DNA of 64,000 nucleotides, taken from contig NC_067312.1 in NCBI RefSeq assembly GCF_020740795.1, forward strand, positions 66,546,905 to 66,610,904, read 5' to 3'. Below the pieces are notes generated by a model. It was not told the origin of the DNA and did no database searches. It saw only the letters and a list, made by a program, of their open reading frames with translations. Below, piece by piece: positions 49,901 through 62,106 of this stretch (its first letter is position 1; the number at the start of each line of letters is the position of its first letter). This DNA is from Apus apus. Lineage: Eukaryota; Chordata; Aves; Apodiformes; Apodidae. The translations under genes were made by a program, and so were the position numbers.

Positions 49901-51731
49901 GCTTTCAGCCCTGCAAGAAGCAGTTTGGGTTCCTGGCCAGGAGTGCATCCCAAAAGTTGAATTCGTGTAACTTGAAGTCAGTGTGGACTGGTTCCTTTTG
50001 GTCTAAATGACCTTTTATCTTCATTGGGGGAGGGCAGTGGGGAGAAAGCATATCAGCTTTCAGCTATGTCAGGTCGTATAGAGGTCAAGTTCTCTTGTCT
50101 GTGATCAAGCATATGGTGTAAAACAGCCCAGTGTGCGATAGCACCAGGACCTGAGGAAAGGAGGACTTTATCAGGCCTTCTGGAGGTAAGTATGACTGAA
50201 GGCCATGTTGTGAGTCCTTATATATGATGGATCTCAGCTCAGGGCTTGCAGGATTCATGTATTTAACCCCTCAGTTGTTCTGGCTTCTGGTTTGTTTCCA
50301 CCCTGGCAGGTTGAGAAGAAGCTGCCGTTTCTCACAAGCATGCAGATTTTTCCTGCCATGTTATCCATGGATGTGTGAGACCTTCTGAAATCCCTGGCTC
50401 CAAGGGCATAACTGTATTACTCACTGGAGCTGCTGAAAGAATGAGTCAATATATTTGGGTCTCCCAGCTGCATGAATAAATGAAACCTGAATTATTTTTA
50501 ATAATAAGGTTGCAGATGTGATAACATACTACAATGAATTTTCCATTCCATGTCCTCTACAAGCGTGCTGCTCTCCTTCCTGTGGAGCAGGGAAAGAATA
50601 CAAGATTTCCAGTGTGTTGTTCTCCCAAGGAACCATGTAAAAACTGCTGAGGTTGCACTCAGAAAATGTCATTCAGACCAAAAGTCTTGGTTCAGAAGTT
50701 GCTTGGCGGGATGACAGACAGGTTGACCAAAGGTTGTATGTGGTTTGCTCTTGCAAAAGGAACATGAAATGCTCATTGCCCTCCATGGTTCTTCAGTGCT
50801 TCTACAGGTTTGCCCATGGTACTTCAGTGGTGTACAGAAATATAAAGTTGCTTGCTGGTATTCTGTTCTTATCTCTGAAGAGACTTATTTTAAGAATTTG
50901 TGTCTACATAGGTTTGTTAATACTGTACTGTAATATCAGATGGGCTGCTGAGACCTCAGGGGGGTGAGCAACCTATTTTTAGTGTGTTTGAAGGGTAGAT
51001 GATGTTTCAGGTTGTGGAATGACTTTCTGGGGGGCCTGTTACCATATACTGAAGTTTTGTATGTCATGGCAGTGGAGGCCAGTCATATGATGATGAGGTA
51101 GTAACTTTAATGGGACTTTAAAAAAAATGCTGTTCTTTGGGGAAATTTTAAAGATAGATGGAGCTAAAATGCCACACAGTCTGCTCATGCATGTTTCCCT
51201 GATGTGCTGAAGACACGTAATCCTCTTTACAGGTGAAATAAGTAGCCTACTTACGAGCTGAAGGCAATGCCTGCTGATCTGTTGACTTCCAGACTGGAGG
51301 GTTAATCATGTCCAAGTAAGAATTTTAGTAATAGGTGACCAGAAGACTTTTAGTTGCTCAGGTGGTGTGAAGAAGATGGTTCGTTATCTCTTTCCACATC
51401 AGAAGTTTGTCGCATGTGCCAAGTTGGATAATAGTAGTCCTGTCCTATTTAAACATATTTGACACCCCAGTGTGCAGAGATTTTGAGCTTTAGGTTGGGA
51501 AGACTGCCTCAGACAAATGCGTGCATGCAGCAATCTCAACAGTAAATCCAACCTTGCTTTGGAAGCACTGCACTGTAGTGGTAGCCATGAAGAACAGATT
51601 TTAATGATTTATTATGGTTAGATTTTATGTGGATTTGCTTACTATTTTCTTTGGAAGGCAGTAAAACTGCAACTTTTATAGGCTTCTTACATTCCTGGGA
51701 TTTTGTTTTGTGTGCAGGCATGTACACTTTA

Positions 51732-51750
51732 TTTGTTTGTTTGTTTGTTT
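51732..51750. repeat. (TTTG)n microsatellite
   Basis: Nearly five copies of TTTG; simple slippage repeat inside the probable intron. Confidence 0.9.
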
Positions 51751-54625
51751 AGTAAATCCTCACTGCCACCGTTAGGAATGTTAACAAAGGCTTTTTAATA
51801 GGTCAGACCTCAGCTACCATTTCATTTTCTTGTTACTGCAGTACATTTGGCATATAACAGAAGATGGGGACTTCATGTGATTAGTTGGTGTCATCTGATT
51901 TTTAATTTTACTGCAGGTACTCCTGTGAGTAAATATTTGAAGATCAAATTCTTAGCTACATGGACTAATTCTAATTCTGGTGGAGTTTTCAGGGAGGTGT
52001 TTGGAAATTACATCTTGAATAGAAGATAGCCTTTAGTTTTCAAAAGCTACCACCTAGATGCATGCGAAGTTCATTTGTGGTTGCATATGAGGGCATGGTT
52101 GTAGCTGACTTCCAAGAGTCAACAGAAGCTTATGCTTTAGGTAATTCTCTTGCTTTCATTCATGTACTCCTTTCGTTCTCACTATTTTTTGTCAATGGGG
52201 AGCATGTATGTTATAAATACCCAAGGGTGACTTCAGTTAATGCTGGCATGTCCCTGAAATATAATTTCATATGAGTTGTGGGTGGCCTAGCCAGAATGTT
52301 CATGCTGCTGTACTGCTAATGTATTCTGGAGTCCCATCACTTACTATGGTATATTCAGAAGCCATGGGTTTTCACACTTTTTTTTAATTGGGTGATTGGT
52401 TTGAATCAATACTAATATAATATGGTAATTGCCTATTCAAGACAGAGGTGCTCTGGATCAAGGAAAATGCAACCTAAGCCCTTCCTTTTACAATTACAGT
52501 GTTTACCTTTGCATATGCGTATGTAATACAAGTTCCTATCCATGGGGTTCATACTGCTATGGTAGTTCATCTGGCAGATCATTTAAATATTTACTCCAAA
52601 AGATCTTGTTCTCTGTTGGTGTGAAGCAGCATTTCCAGTTATTTTTAGGTAATTTTCACCTTAGCAACCCTGTTGGAGATAAAACAGACACAAGTGCTGT
52701 AAACTGTCCCTGCATTTTGGTAGAAATTAATAAAATAATGTCCAATGGTTTGGTCCCAAAGAGAGAACAGACCATCTGGTTAACAGAAGATTAGGCCAAG
52801 TAATACAGTGCTGAGAGGACAACAAACCAACCCAGAATATCTGGTGGTGTGTCCAGTTGCTGCATGTATTAAGCATTGAAATGGTGCTTTCAGATCTGCA
52901 GAGCCAGCAGTTCTCTTACCACTGCTGTGACGCAGGAGATAATTCTGTTGGGCAAGCATCAGCATGGGGGTGGATCTACAGTACAGGATGTGTAATGTCA
53001 ACATGAAGCATGGGAGCTGGCAGTAAGAAGGAAAGCAGCCATTTCATGCCAGTGCAGTTAGCCTAAATAGATATTTTCCCCACTGCATCTTGTCCTTTTA
53101 TGCTGCTTTCATACTTTCTTATTAATGATTACCTTCTGCTTTATCATCTGAAAATTTCAGCCCAGCAGGGTTTAATTTATTTCTTAACCTGTTGTTTGTT
53201 TATTAGTTTGTTTTTTAAAACAAGTGAAGTGCACTCTAAAAGCGTGTCTGATGGATTATAAAAGAGGCTGGGGGAAGGCTGAAGAGCTAAGCAGATCTGG
53301 AAAAAGAGAGAGGAGTTCAGTCATGTGAAAGTCCTGAGCTTCAGATGAAGTTTCATTGTAGAAAATTTTGGCATTAGTGCAGACACAGTTTCTTCAAAAG
53401 CTGTAACCATTTGAGAACGTTGTACTGCAGGTGCAAAAATGCAAAAAGGCGTGAAATGCTATAAGTGATACTGTGTACACTTTGAAACTCTGTAATTAAT
53501 AAGAAACTGTAGAAAGCTATTGTAATTGTTTCTTCTCCTCTTGTACTAGGAATGTCCTATAAGAATTTCTGTTTTCCTATTTGCTTAAAGCTAGTGGCAA
53601 ATAAACATGACACCGTTTTTATTTTTTAAGAGCAAAATACTGTTACATGACTGTCTAAGTCTAAGGAAAAAAAAATAAATCTAAATACGCTTACTAGGCA
53701 TTCTGTGGACTTAAAAATCTAGTGGTATGTTTTCTGTGAGGTCCAGTCATGGACTGATCAATTGGTTTGAGGTTTTTAATTGTTTGTTGTTTTTTTTTTT
53801 CCCAAAAACATTTGGAGATAACCACCTGTATCTGCAGCCTTGGAAGCTCTAGAATACCATAGCTTGATTCCTGATGGGTATGGCAGAGTAGAACATCATA
53901 ATCAGAGCTCTCATGGTTTCTATTGCCTGTTCAGCCGGGTTTTCAAAGAACATTACAGCTCCCCTTGAATGAATCCTTGTCTTAGATGCTGTTCTGTAGT
54001 AGCTCTGCGAAGGTATTACATTCTTCATATATTTTGAAGAGCCGGAATGGAGGTTTGGGAGTAGTGAACCCACAGGTATGTTTTCCCAGTTGCAATTTGG
54101 TGATGGGAGGAGGGGATGCATATGAAAACATGGCTTGTGTGTGAAGACTGTTTACTCAGTTCTGCAGTAACTTCATCCTTATTCAGTTCTTCTTGCTCCA
54201 TTGGCCCCATTCAGGAGATTTTTTTTATGGTAGCTATGGCAGTCTATCACTTCTGCATAGGACAGTTGCAAAAAAAATGGCACTGAAGAATTATGTGAAA
54301 CCTGAACACATCTCTCAGGGTAGAATTTTTCTTGGTTCCATAGATAACTCCCAAGTTGTGGTAGCATCAGAAATATAAAGGATGCAGAGAAATCAAAGAG
54401 TCTTTTCCTAAGATTTGCTTGCTCTGTTGTGTCTGCCCATATAATTTCCCTTGCAGATTTTATTCTCTTGTAGCTGGTAATTTTGTGGTTTTCTAGTGGT
54501 GCTGAACAGTTTTTAGAACACACTGGAGGATGTTCATTAAAAAGTGCTTCTTCATGTGCAAATGAGTAATACTTCTAGATTTTGTCTGCACCTTTTCTCA
54601 AAGAACATCTCTATACTGAAAAAAA

Positions 54626-54645
54626 ATATATATATATATATATAT
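54626..54645. repeat. (AT)10 microsatellite
   Basis: Ten AT dinucleotides following an A run at 54,619-54,626. Confidence 0.9.
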
Positions 54646-57600
54646 TGTCCTTGACTTTTTCATACCGAAAAAGGTGCTACTTGTCAAAGATAGTTTATTA
54701 TAAATAACTACTAAGATGATAATCTCACCACAGCATGCTTGGCAGTCTTCCACTGAGTTAGCCTGTTTCAGCAAGGAGCTGTCGCTTAAGATACAAAGCA
54801 ATCTGCAGGGACATATGATCACACACATTGACTATTTTTTCTGTCATCATGGATGCCTCATAATTTCCTGTGTCTGATAATTAGGAACTGGAATTATTAT
54901 CTGGTAGACCAGGGTCTAGCACTAGAAAGATGGACGTAAATTCCTGTCTCATAAACATCACGTTACAGAGAAGTTCTCAGTTATGGAAGCTCTAATGGGA
55001 GAATGTCTGTTGGACATGGCTGCAGGGTGTTTTGTTTTTTTTTCCTTTTTCTGTTTATTTTATTTTTGATGTCACAAGGATAGATGAGAACTACTGGGGA
55101 AACTCTTGACATTAATATGTTCACAGCACACTTTCCTATTAGAAATTATGCAGAAACATAAGTCTACCAATTGCAGTGATGTAAAGAGGGGGTTTGGTAT
55201 TATTTGGGTAAATAATAATGTCAAGATCTCTGAAAGTTTTGTTTTGTAGAAATACTGACTAAAAGAGACTATAATAAAAGATGAGGCTGTACTGTTTTTG
55301 AGGGTACTGGAAAACTAATACCCATATATGTTTAGTGTCAAGATTTGACTGTAGTCACATAGCTTGATGGTAACTTTTTTGAATTTGAAAAGTTAATACT
55401 GGTTTGTGGTACATGGCTGTTGACTGCAACAGTTGTGCATAGCACTGGCTGTTGTATGCAAAATTGTTTTCAAGTACAGTGCTGGAAAGTGTTTTCTTGG
55501 GTTTTTTTTTGTTTAGAAACCACTCGATCAGGCCATGTTTACTGCGTTGCTAACCATATAATATGAATCAGAACTTTTTCTAATCTCCGTGTTAACTCAT
55601 GGATTCTGTTCCTTGGTGCTTGATGCTTCTCAGAGTCCTAACAACTTGTATTTCAAGCTTGGGCATCTATGGCTGTTTAAAAGTATGGAATGTCATATAT
55701 AGTGGAAGAAATTGGTAAGATTGAGATGGAGCAAATGAAGGTATCAGCAATGATGCTGGAATTTCTTTTCCTTCCTGATTTGACAGGTCATGTTAAATCC
55801 TGTATGTATCTCAATAATATCAAGGGGAAAACAAGACATGAAGAATTTAGTGAGACAGTGACTTTCAAGCCTTAATGCCAAACCTTTTTTTCAAACCTTA
55901 CAAGTGTTTGGAGTTGACTGTCATCTGGGAAATAATTTGCCATCCTCTGGAAGGAAAGCATAGAAGGAGGCAGAGAGTTGGTAACTATCTAGTGAGGGTA
56001 TCCTTCCCCATAAGCTCTATTAAGGCAAATCTGTGTGTTCTTTGCTGAAGTTGTGGGAGTAGGTTAAGAATGGGATGGGTTCTGCTGGCTGATAAGATGA
56101 AGAAATCATTGGAACTGGTTCCTGATGTTCAATGACCCATACATGATTGTGGAGTGCTCTTCATCTCTTAACATCTGTCCTAGATGACTTCACATTTTGG
56201 GATGGCTGTTCAGAGTCTGTCATATTCAGAATCTGCCTAACTTGGATGACCATGTGTCTTTAAAGAAAATCCCATGAAACTGTTATTTTCAACCTTACTG
56301 AAGGACACATTCTGAAGAGCTAGCTCATTAAGCAAGCTTTGAAGGGTGTGCTCTGCAGAGCAGCTTCCTGTTATTTGGTTAATGGTTGACCTAGTTCTCT
56401 TGCCATATGCCTCCTGGAATGCATTCTAATATAAAATATGTGCTAAAGCAAGATTGAGATAATAGAAGGAAAATCAAAGCCTTTATGAAAAAAAAAAACA
56501 ACAATGTAATGCTGTTGCATTTTGGAGGTTATTGTAGTTACTAAAAATGGCAGTATCTTCATAGACCTGTATTGATTCTGACTGCAAACTCAGGAATGTT
56601 ACAGACCCATTTATGTATTTTTTTTTCAGACTGGCAAAAGGTTTTTATCAGTAATTCTCTGCACACTATATGTGAAGTGAAAGTTAGGGAGTGAAGCACT
56701 CACAGTGATACTAGAGCTGTGAGGAAATTTTAGATTAGATTTGGCTAAAGGCAGGAGGATTTTTCCATGTGGTAGGTGTTCTTTTGATTGCAAACCATGG
56801 ATTAGCATTTTTTTTTTTCCACTTTAAATCCTGTCTAGAAGCCAGAAATGGGGATTCAAGCTTTTACCTAGCATCAGAGACAACCCAGCATACATACTTA
56901 CACTGAGGCAAAAAAATAAGAAATGTTCAGTTGCTAGATAAAGTTCAGCCTCCAGCCTGAGTAAGTACTTTCTGACAAGCTGAAGAACCTATAGGCTGTG
57001 TTTTCTGGTTAATTTGATTTTCTGCCCTAGGAAAAGGAAGGATGTGCGATAATTACTGTTTTCATAAGTCGTGTGCATTATAGTAGAACAGGGGGAGGGA
57101 AAATTAAAACCATCCTTTCTAACCTTTAGAGAGCTCAAGACTCTATCAGTAGATGTGGTGTTTTATTAGTCTTCAGTGTGGGAAACTGAACTACTTACCA
57201 GACATACTGCTTTGAATGTTCATATAGCCTGGCAGTGGATAACTTGTCTCTCTCCAGTTGCCAGATGGCTTGCAAGCAGTCCAGGTGTGAATTCTGGGCA
57301 AAGTTATGTCACGAGAGTGGTGGGGGTGGCTGGGGCCAACCTGTTTTTTGTGTGTGTGAAGATATAAGCTGTCAGGACCTGTAAAGGCAGCTGTTGCTGA
57401 TCATCATGGGGAGTGCCTAACCTGCAGAGAAGTGGTGGGATGTCCTGGAAGTCATAATAATTTTGTACCCGTTACTCCTTCAGCTTCATGTGCTTCATGA
57501 CTCTGGGCTTATTTGGTGAGATTATGAATATTTTGGCTTATTTGGCTAGGATACATGTAATGACAGTGTCACCTTCTGCCTGAGTGCATAACAGTGAATG

Positions 57601-58649
57601 GTATTTCTGTAGAACTCCTGGATCTGGGGTGAAACAAACTGCAACATTTTTAGTAGGACACAATGTGTTGAATGAGCTACAATCATATTGGTCATGAAAA
57701 AAAATCTCTGCTCTGGGGACAGACACGAGCATAGCTATTTGTGCAACCTGATCAGAACAAAGGATAATGCTTCTGCCGCAAGATCAGACAGATTTGACAC
57801 TTCAGCAGGCTGAGCAAATGAATGCAGGAAGGTGGTCTGCCTCCTCTTATCCATTGTCTCAAAGATGCAGGCTCATGTGGAAGAAAGGGAGGTTGAAGAG
57901 AGCTTCTGAAGGAATATGCTGTTTTGTGTTCTGTGGCAAGAAAGTAACCAGGAGTTCTAGAAGTTCTCTGCACTGGCAGGTTGACAAGCTTTTAATAGGA
58001 AAGTGTGGCAATGGACTACTGATAATTGAACAAGTACTTTCTCTCCTTTTTCCTAGAAATAACTAACTGGTATTAGGAAGCTGATTAAATGTTCCAAGCT
58101 TGGAATATGGGACCAAGCCTACCTTGAAGGAAGTTCAGTGGGTATAAAATTCCAATTAATTCTGACTTGCTAGTAAGAAATTATTTAAGACTTTTTTCTA
58201 TACATGAGGAAATTCAGAGATGTGTGCTTTTTTGTGTTCTTTTTGTGTCTCCCCTGAAAAACTCGTCTGTGAGTTCTGAGAAGCTTCTCAGTTGTGCTCA
58301 TGATGAGATTTTTACATAGAAATGGACTGATCAAATTACCTAGACAGTCAGAGTCTTCTGCTTAGGAGAATCCTCTGTTTCTCTTGCTCCAGCTGTCTAG
58401 CTGTCATAGCCAAACCAACTAAAGTGGGATTTTAGTAGCAAGCTCTCATTTTAAAGGCATAATGAGGCCAAGGAAGTGTGAGAGACAGCAGGACATGGAT
58501 TTTTGATAAGCTGGGCAGAATTGAAGGCTACTTCACATTCAGAGCTATAATATTTGACTTCCAGCCTCAAGGGGATTTCAGCTAAGAAATTAATTATTTA
58601 GAGGGAGCAGAAAGTTATTTCAATATCGTAGCCAGTTAGATCTTTGTGT

Positions 58650-58747
58650 ATTACCTTCTTGCGTGGCTTTGCATGTGCAAAGCATTTAACATTGTCCTGC
58701 GTGACATCCTTGTCTCTCAGTTGGAGAGACATGGATGTGATGGATGG
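58650..58747 (+). mobile_element. 5' part of an older CR1, split by a nested CR1
   Basis: GTGCAAAGCATTTAACATTG, CGTGACATCCTTGTCTCT and GGAGAGACATGGATGTGATG correspond to the RT segment encoding (C)KAFDTVxHDILVSxLERHGxDGW in one CR1 subfamily. It stops abruptly at GATGG (58,747), where a different CR1 begins. The continuation ACCACTTAGTGGATAAGG is found at 59,941. Together they rebuild a continuous older element. The 5' edge is approximate: a small 8-bp hairpin (58,666-58,683) sits at or near it. Confidence 0.85.
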
Positions 58748-59940
58748 CCTTTGACACCATCTCCCACAGCATTCTTCTGGAGAAGCTGGCAAATCATGAT
58801 ATAGACAAGTCTACTCTTCACTGGGTAAAAAACTGGCTGGATGGCTGGGCACAGAGAGTTGCGGTAAATGGGGTCAAATCTAGTTGGCGACTACTCACCA
58901 GTGGTGTCCCTCAGAGCTCAGTTTTGGAGCTAGTCTTGTTCCATATCTTTATCAATGATCTGGATGAGGGAATTGAGTGCACCCTCAGTAAGTTTGCAGA
59001 CAACACCAAACCAGGTGGGAGTGTTGATCTGCTTGAGGGTAGGAAGGCTCTACAGGGGGACCTAGACAGGCTGGACCGATGGCCCAAGGCCAGGTTCAAT
59101 AAGGCCAAGTGCTGGGTCACAACAACCCCCGACAGTGCTACAGGCTTGGGGCAGAGTAGCTGGAGAGCTGCCCAGCGGAAAAGGACCTGGGGGTGGCTTT
59201 TTAACAGGTGGCTTAACATGAGCCAGCAATGTGCCCAAGAAGGCCAACAGCATCCCAGCCTGCATCAGGAATAGCGTGACCAACAGGACTAGGGAAATGG
59301 TCATGTCCCTAAACTTGGCACTGGTGAGGCCGCACCTCAAGTGCTGTGTTCAGTTCTGGGCCTCTGACTATAAGAAGAACACTGAGGTGCTGGAGCGTGT
59401 CCAGATGGAAGCTATGAAGCTGGTGAAGGGTCTAGATAACAAGTCATATGAGGAGTGGCTAAGGGAACTGGAGTTGTTTAGTCTGAAGAAAAGGAGACTC
59501 ATTGTCCTCTACAGCTACCTGAAAGGATGTTGTAGTGAGGTGGGTGTTGGCCTCTTCTCCCAAGTAAATAACAAGACCAGAGGAAATGGCCTGAAGTTGT
59601 GGCAGGGAAGGTTCAGATTGCATATTAGGAAGAATTTCTATACTGAGATAGTGCTCAGGCACTGGAACCGCCTTCCCAGGGAGGTGGTTGAGTCACCATT
59701 CTTTAGAAGTATGCAATAAATGTGTAGATGTGGCACTTTAGGGCATGCTCTAGTTGCTGAGATCGTGGGGTGTTTTGTGGGTAGTTTTTTGTGGGGTGTG
59801 TGTGATTGTTATTGGTTTGGGGGGGTTGTTGTTTTGGATTTTTTGGGGGGAGTGGTGGTTTTGGGTATTTTTTAGGTTTGATGGTTGGACTCTGTGATCT
59901 CGGAGGTCCTCTCCAACCACAACGATTCTGTGATTCTGTG
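58748..59940 (+). mobile_element. CR1 LINE inserted inside another CR1
   Basis: 5'-truncated CR1 of about 1.19 kb, starting in RT at AFDTISHSILLEKL. It continues through WVKNWLDGWAQRVAVNG and SGVPQSSVL to the catalytic box, which reads FADN (near 58,997-59,008) where active CR1 has FADD. The GAC to AAC change fits CpG decay. A deletion of about 13 bp near 59,110 relative to the copy at 2,388 shifts the frame. The second frame then covers the C-terminus ([50 protein letters not shown]) to 59,719. The 3' UTR holds an unusual G/T-rich tract (59,766-59,880), then GGTTGGACTCTGTGATCTC, CTCTCCAACC and the tail ATTCTGTGATTCTGTGA. No target duplication is visible. Inactive. Confidence 0.95.
59766..59880 (+). 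repeat. G/T-rich tract within a CR1 3' UTR
   Basis: More than 100 bp composed almost only of G and T, with G runs at 59,767, 59,779, 59,793, 59,819 (G7) and 59,845 (G6). It lies between the GTGTAGATGTGG region and the terminal GGTTGGACTC block of the nested CR1. The other CR1 copies in this window do not show it. It may be a subfamily trait or a post-insertion expansion. Confidence 0.85.
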
Positions 59941-60969
59941 ACCACTTAGTGGATAAGGAATTAGCTGGATGGTCACACTCAGAGTTGTTGTCAATGGCTC
60001 AATGTCCAAGTAAAGACCAGTGACGGGTGGCATTCCTCAGGGTTTGGTACTGGGACCAGTGCTGTTTAACACCTTTGTCAGCAACATGGATAGTGGAGTG
60101 CATCCTCAGCTAGTCTGCTGATGACACCAAGCTGTGTGGTGTTGCTGACGTGCTGGAGTGAAGGGGTGCCATCCAGAGGGCCCTTCACAGGCTTGAGAGA
60201 TGGGCTCTGCAACCTGCATGAAGCTCAGCAAGGCCAAGTGCAAGGTCCTGCACTTGGATTGGGGCAATCCCAAGAATAAATACAGGCTGGGTGGAGAATG
60301 GATTGAGAACAGCCCTGAGAAGAAGGGCATGGAGGTGTTGGTTGATGAAAAGCTCAACCTGAGAGGGCAACATGTGCTTGCAGCCCAGAAAACCAACTGT
60401 GTCCTGGGCTGCATCAAAAGAATTGTGGCCAGCAGATTGAGGGAGGTGATTCTTCCCCTCTACTCTGCTTTTATGAGAACCCACCTGTAGTACTGTGTCC
60501 AGCTCTGGAGCCCACAACATAAGAAGGACATGGAGCTTCCAGAGGAGGCCATGAAGATGATCAAAGGGCTGGAGCGCCTCTCCTCTAAAGACAAGCTGAA
60601 AGATTTGGGGTTGTTCAACCTGGGGAAGAGGAGGCTCCAGTAACACATTTTAGTCACCGTCCAGTACCTGAAGAGGCCTACAGGAAAACTGGGGAGGGAC
60701 TTTTTTCAAGGGTATGTAGCGACAGGACAAGCGGTAATGGATCAAAACTGGAAGAGCATATATTTAGCCTAGACATTGGGAATAAACTGTTCTCTGTGAA
60801 GGTGGTGAAGCACTGGAACAGGTAGCCCAGGGAGGCTGAATACCCCCTCCCTGGAAATGTTCAAGACCAGGTTGGATGGGGCTTTGAGCAACGTGGTCTA
60901 GTGGGAGATGCCCATGCAGGAGGGTGGAACTAGATGATCTTTAAGGCAAACCAATTTATGATCATATGG
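59941..60969 (+). mobile_element. 3' part of the older, interrupted CR1
   Basis: Resumes with ACCACTTAGTGGATAAGG and encodes the rest of RT: GIPQ near 60,031; the catalytic pair as SADDTKL near 60,113-60,133 (F to S, both aspartates kept); then KAKCKVLHLDWGNP; an ENSPEKKGMEVLVDEKLNL block; and QHVLAAQKTNCVLGCIK. The C-terminal region ends with AAGCACTGGAACAGG-type sequence (about 60,817). The tail is GGAACTAGATGATCTTTAAGG and an eroded 3' repeat TTTATGATCATATG. It has many stops and indels and belongs to a different CR1 subfamily from the inserted element. Confidence 0.92.
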
Positions 60970-62106
60970 TCACTGGGACTAAAAACTGCTAGCAGTCAGG
61001 TTTCTTATGATGAAGATACATTCATATGGAATCAGTTTTCTTCAAAATCAAGCTTTTCTTGGCTCAGGGACCCATAGCTGTCATTTTTTTTAGCAACCAT
61101 GCTATTTTTTTTTCTTTAATGAAGATTAGATTTGTGTCTGTGATAATACAGTCAGACTTAGTGAACCATGGAATCCCTTCCATTCTTTGTTCTCCCACAT
61201 ACTGTCTAGAAGGTATGTCAATTCAAAAGAGAAGCAATCAGTTCCACAGATGCTGACAGAGTACCTCATTAGTGTACAGTGGGATGAAGATGCTGGTTTT
61301 GGAGCCAGATTATAAAAGCACATCAGAAAGTCATCAGACCCCTTGAGTGGAAGCCTTTTTATTGTGCGATGAATGGCCGTCCACAATTGGCATGTTTAGT
61401 ATCAAGAAGCAGTTGTGAAAATTACCTCTGTTTATTCTGAGAAGTTTAAAACCCATTCCAGACTATGTGCCATGCTGGTTTTGACTCAACAGAACCTTCT
61501 GTTTCCAGCTGCTTCAACTTAGAGGAAGTACTGTTGGGGAGAGGAAATAATTATACTGGTTCCTCAATGGCTGGACTCTTATGGCTGATTTGCCTTCTTT
61601 CTTCAGCTGTTTACCATCTTACAAGGCTACACCCATGTCTACACTAAATTAGTGTTACTTGGACAAGGTAATAAAAAATGCATATATTCCAGAAATGTCT
61701 ATTCAAAAAGAGTTCAGTGAGCTTTCCAGCAATACCAGTGTGTGAAGACAAGAGGGAAAATCTCCAGGGTGGACATAAATCTCACAAATGCTCAAGAAGC
61801 ATTCTCCCAAGTGATAAAGATCTGGGTCTGAAAGCAAGCGCTTTCTGAAAGAACAGTATAAGCCTGGTGCTAAGCAGAGATGAAAAGTCAATTTTCTATC
61901 AGTGAAGGCTGCAAAATAATTTCTTACTATCTTCTGATTACCTCTTCAAGAAATAGAAGGCACAACAGAGGATCTTGGCTATTTTTGGAGATCTTCAGAA
62001 AAGCATCCTTTGAAGCTATTGTATTTCCCAACTTTATATTAAGCAGATCTTATCTTTGTTTTGTTGGATGTTTTAAATTATTTTTTTAATAATATAATTG
62101 CTTAAG
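60970..62106. other. Non-coding DNA between CR1 copies
   Basis: About 1.1 kb, AT-rich, no recognisable gene or repeat apart from short T runs (61,086 and 61,104). The short frames present overlap on both strands. Confidence 0.6.

Larger units (their letters stand above)
42370..58649 (+). other. Probable first intron of an unnamed + strand gene
   Basis: About 16 kb without any recognisable exon or LINE. In every row I counted, the + strand has more G than C: for example the row at 45,001 has G17/C5, at 49,321 G20/C10, at 51,361 G17/C11 and at 55,381 G16/C7. Vertebrate introns commonly show this G>C and T>A excess on the coding strand. Upstream rows are mixed, often C>G. It contains an 11-bp hairpin (43,972-43,997), TTTG and AT microsatellites and many T runs. 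The intron assignment is inference and depends on the promoter call. Confidence 0.4.
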
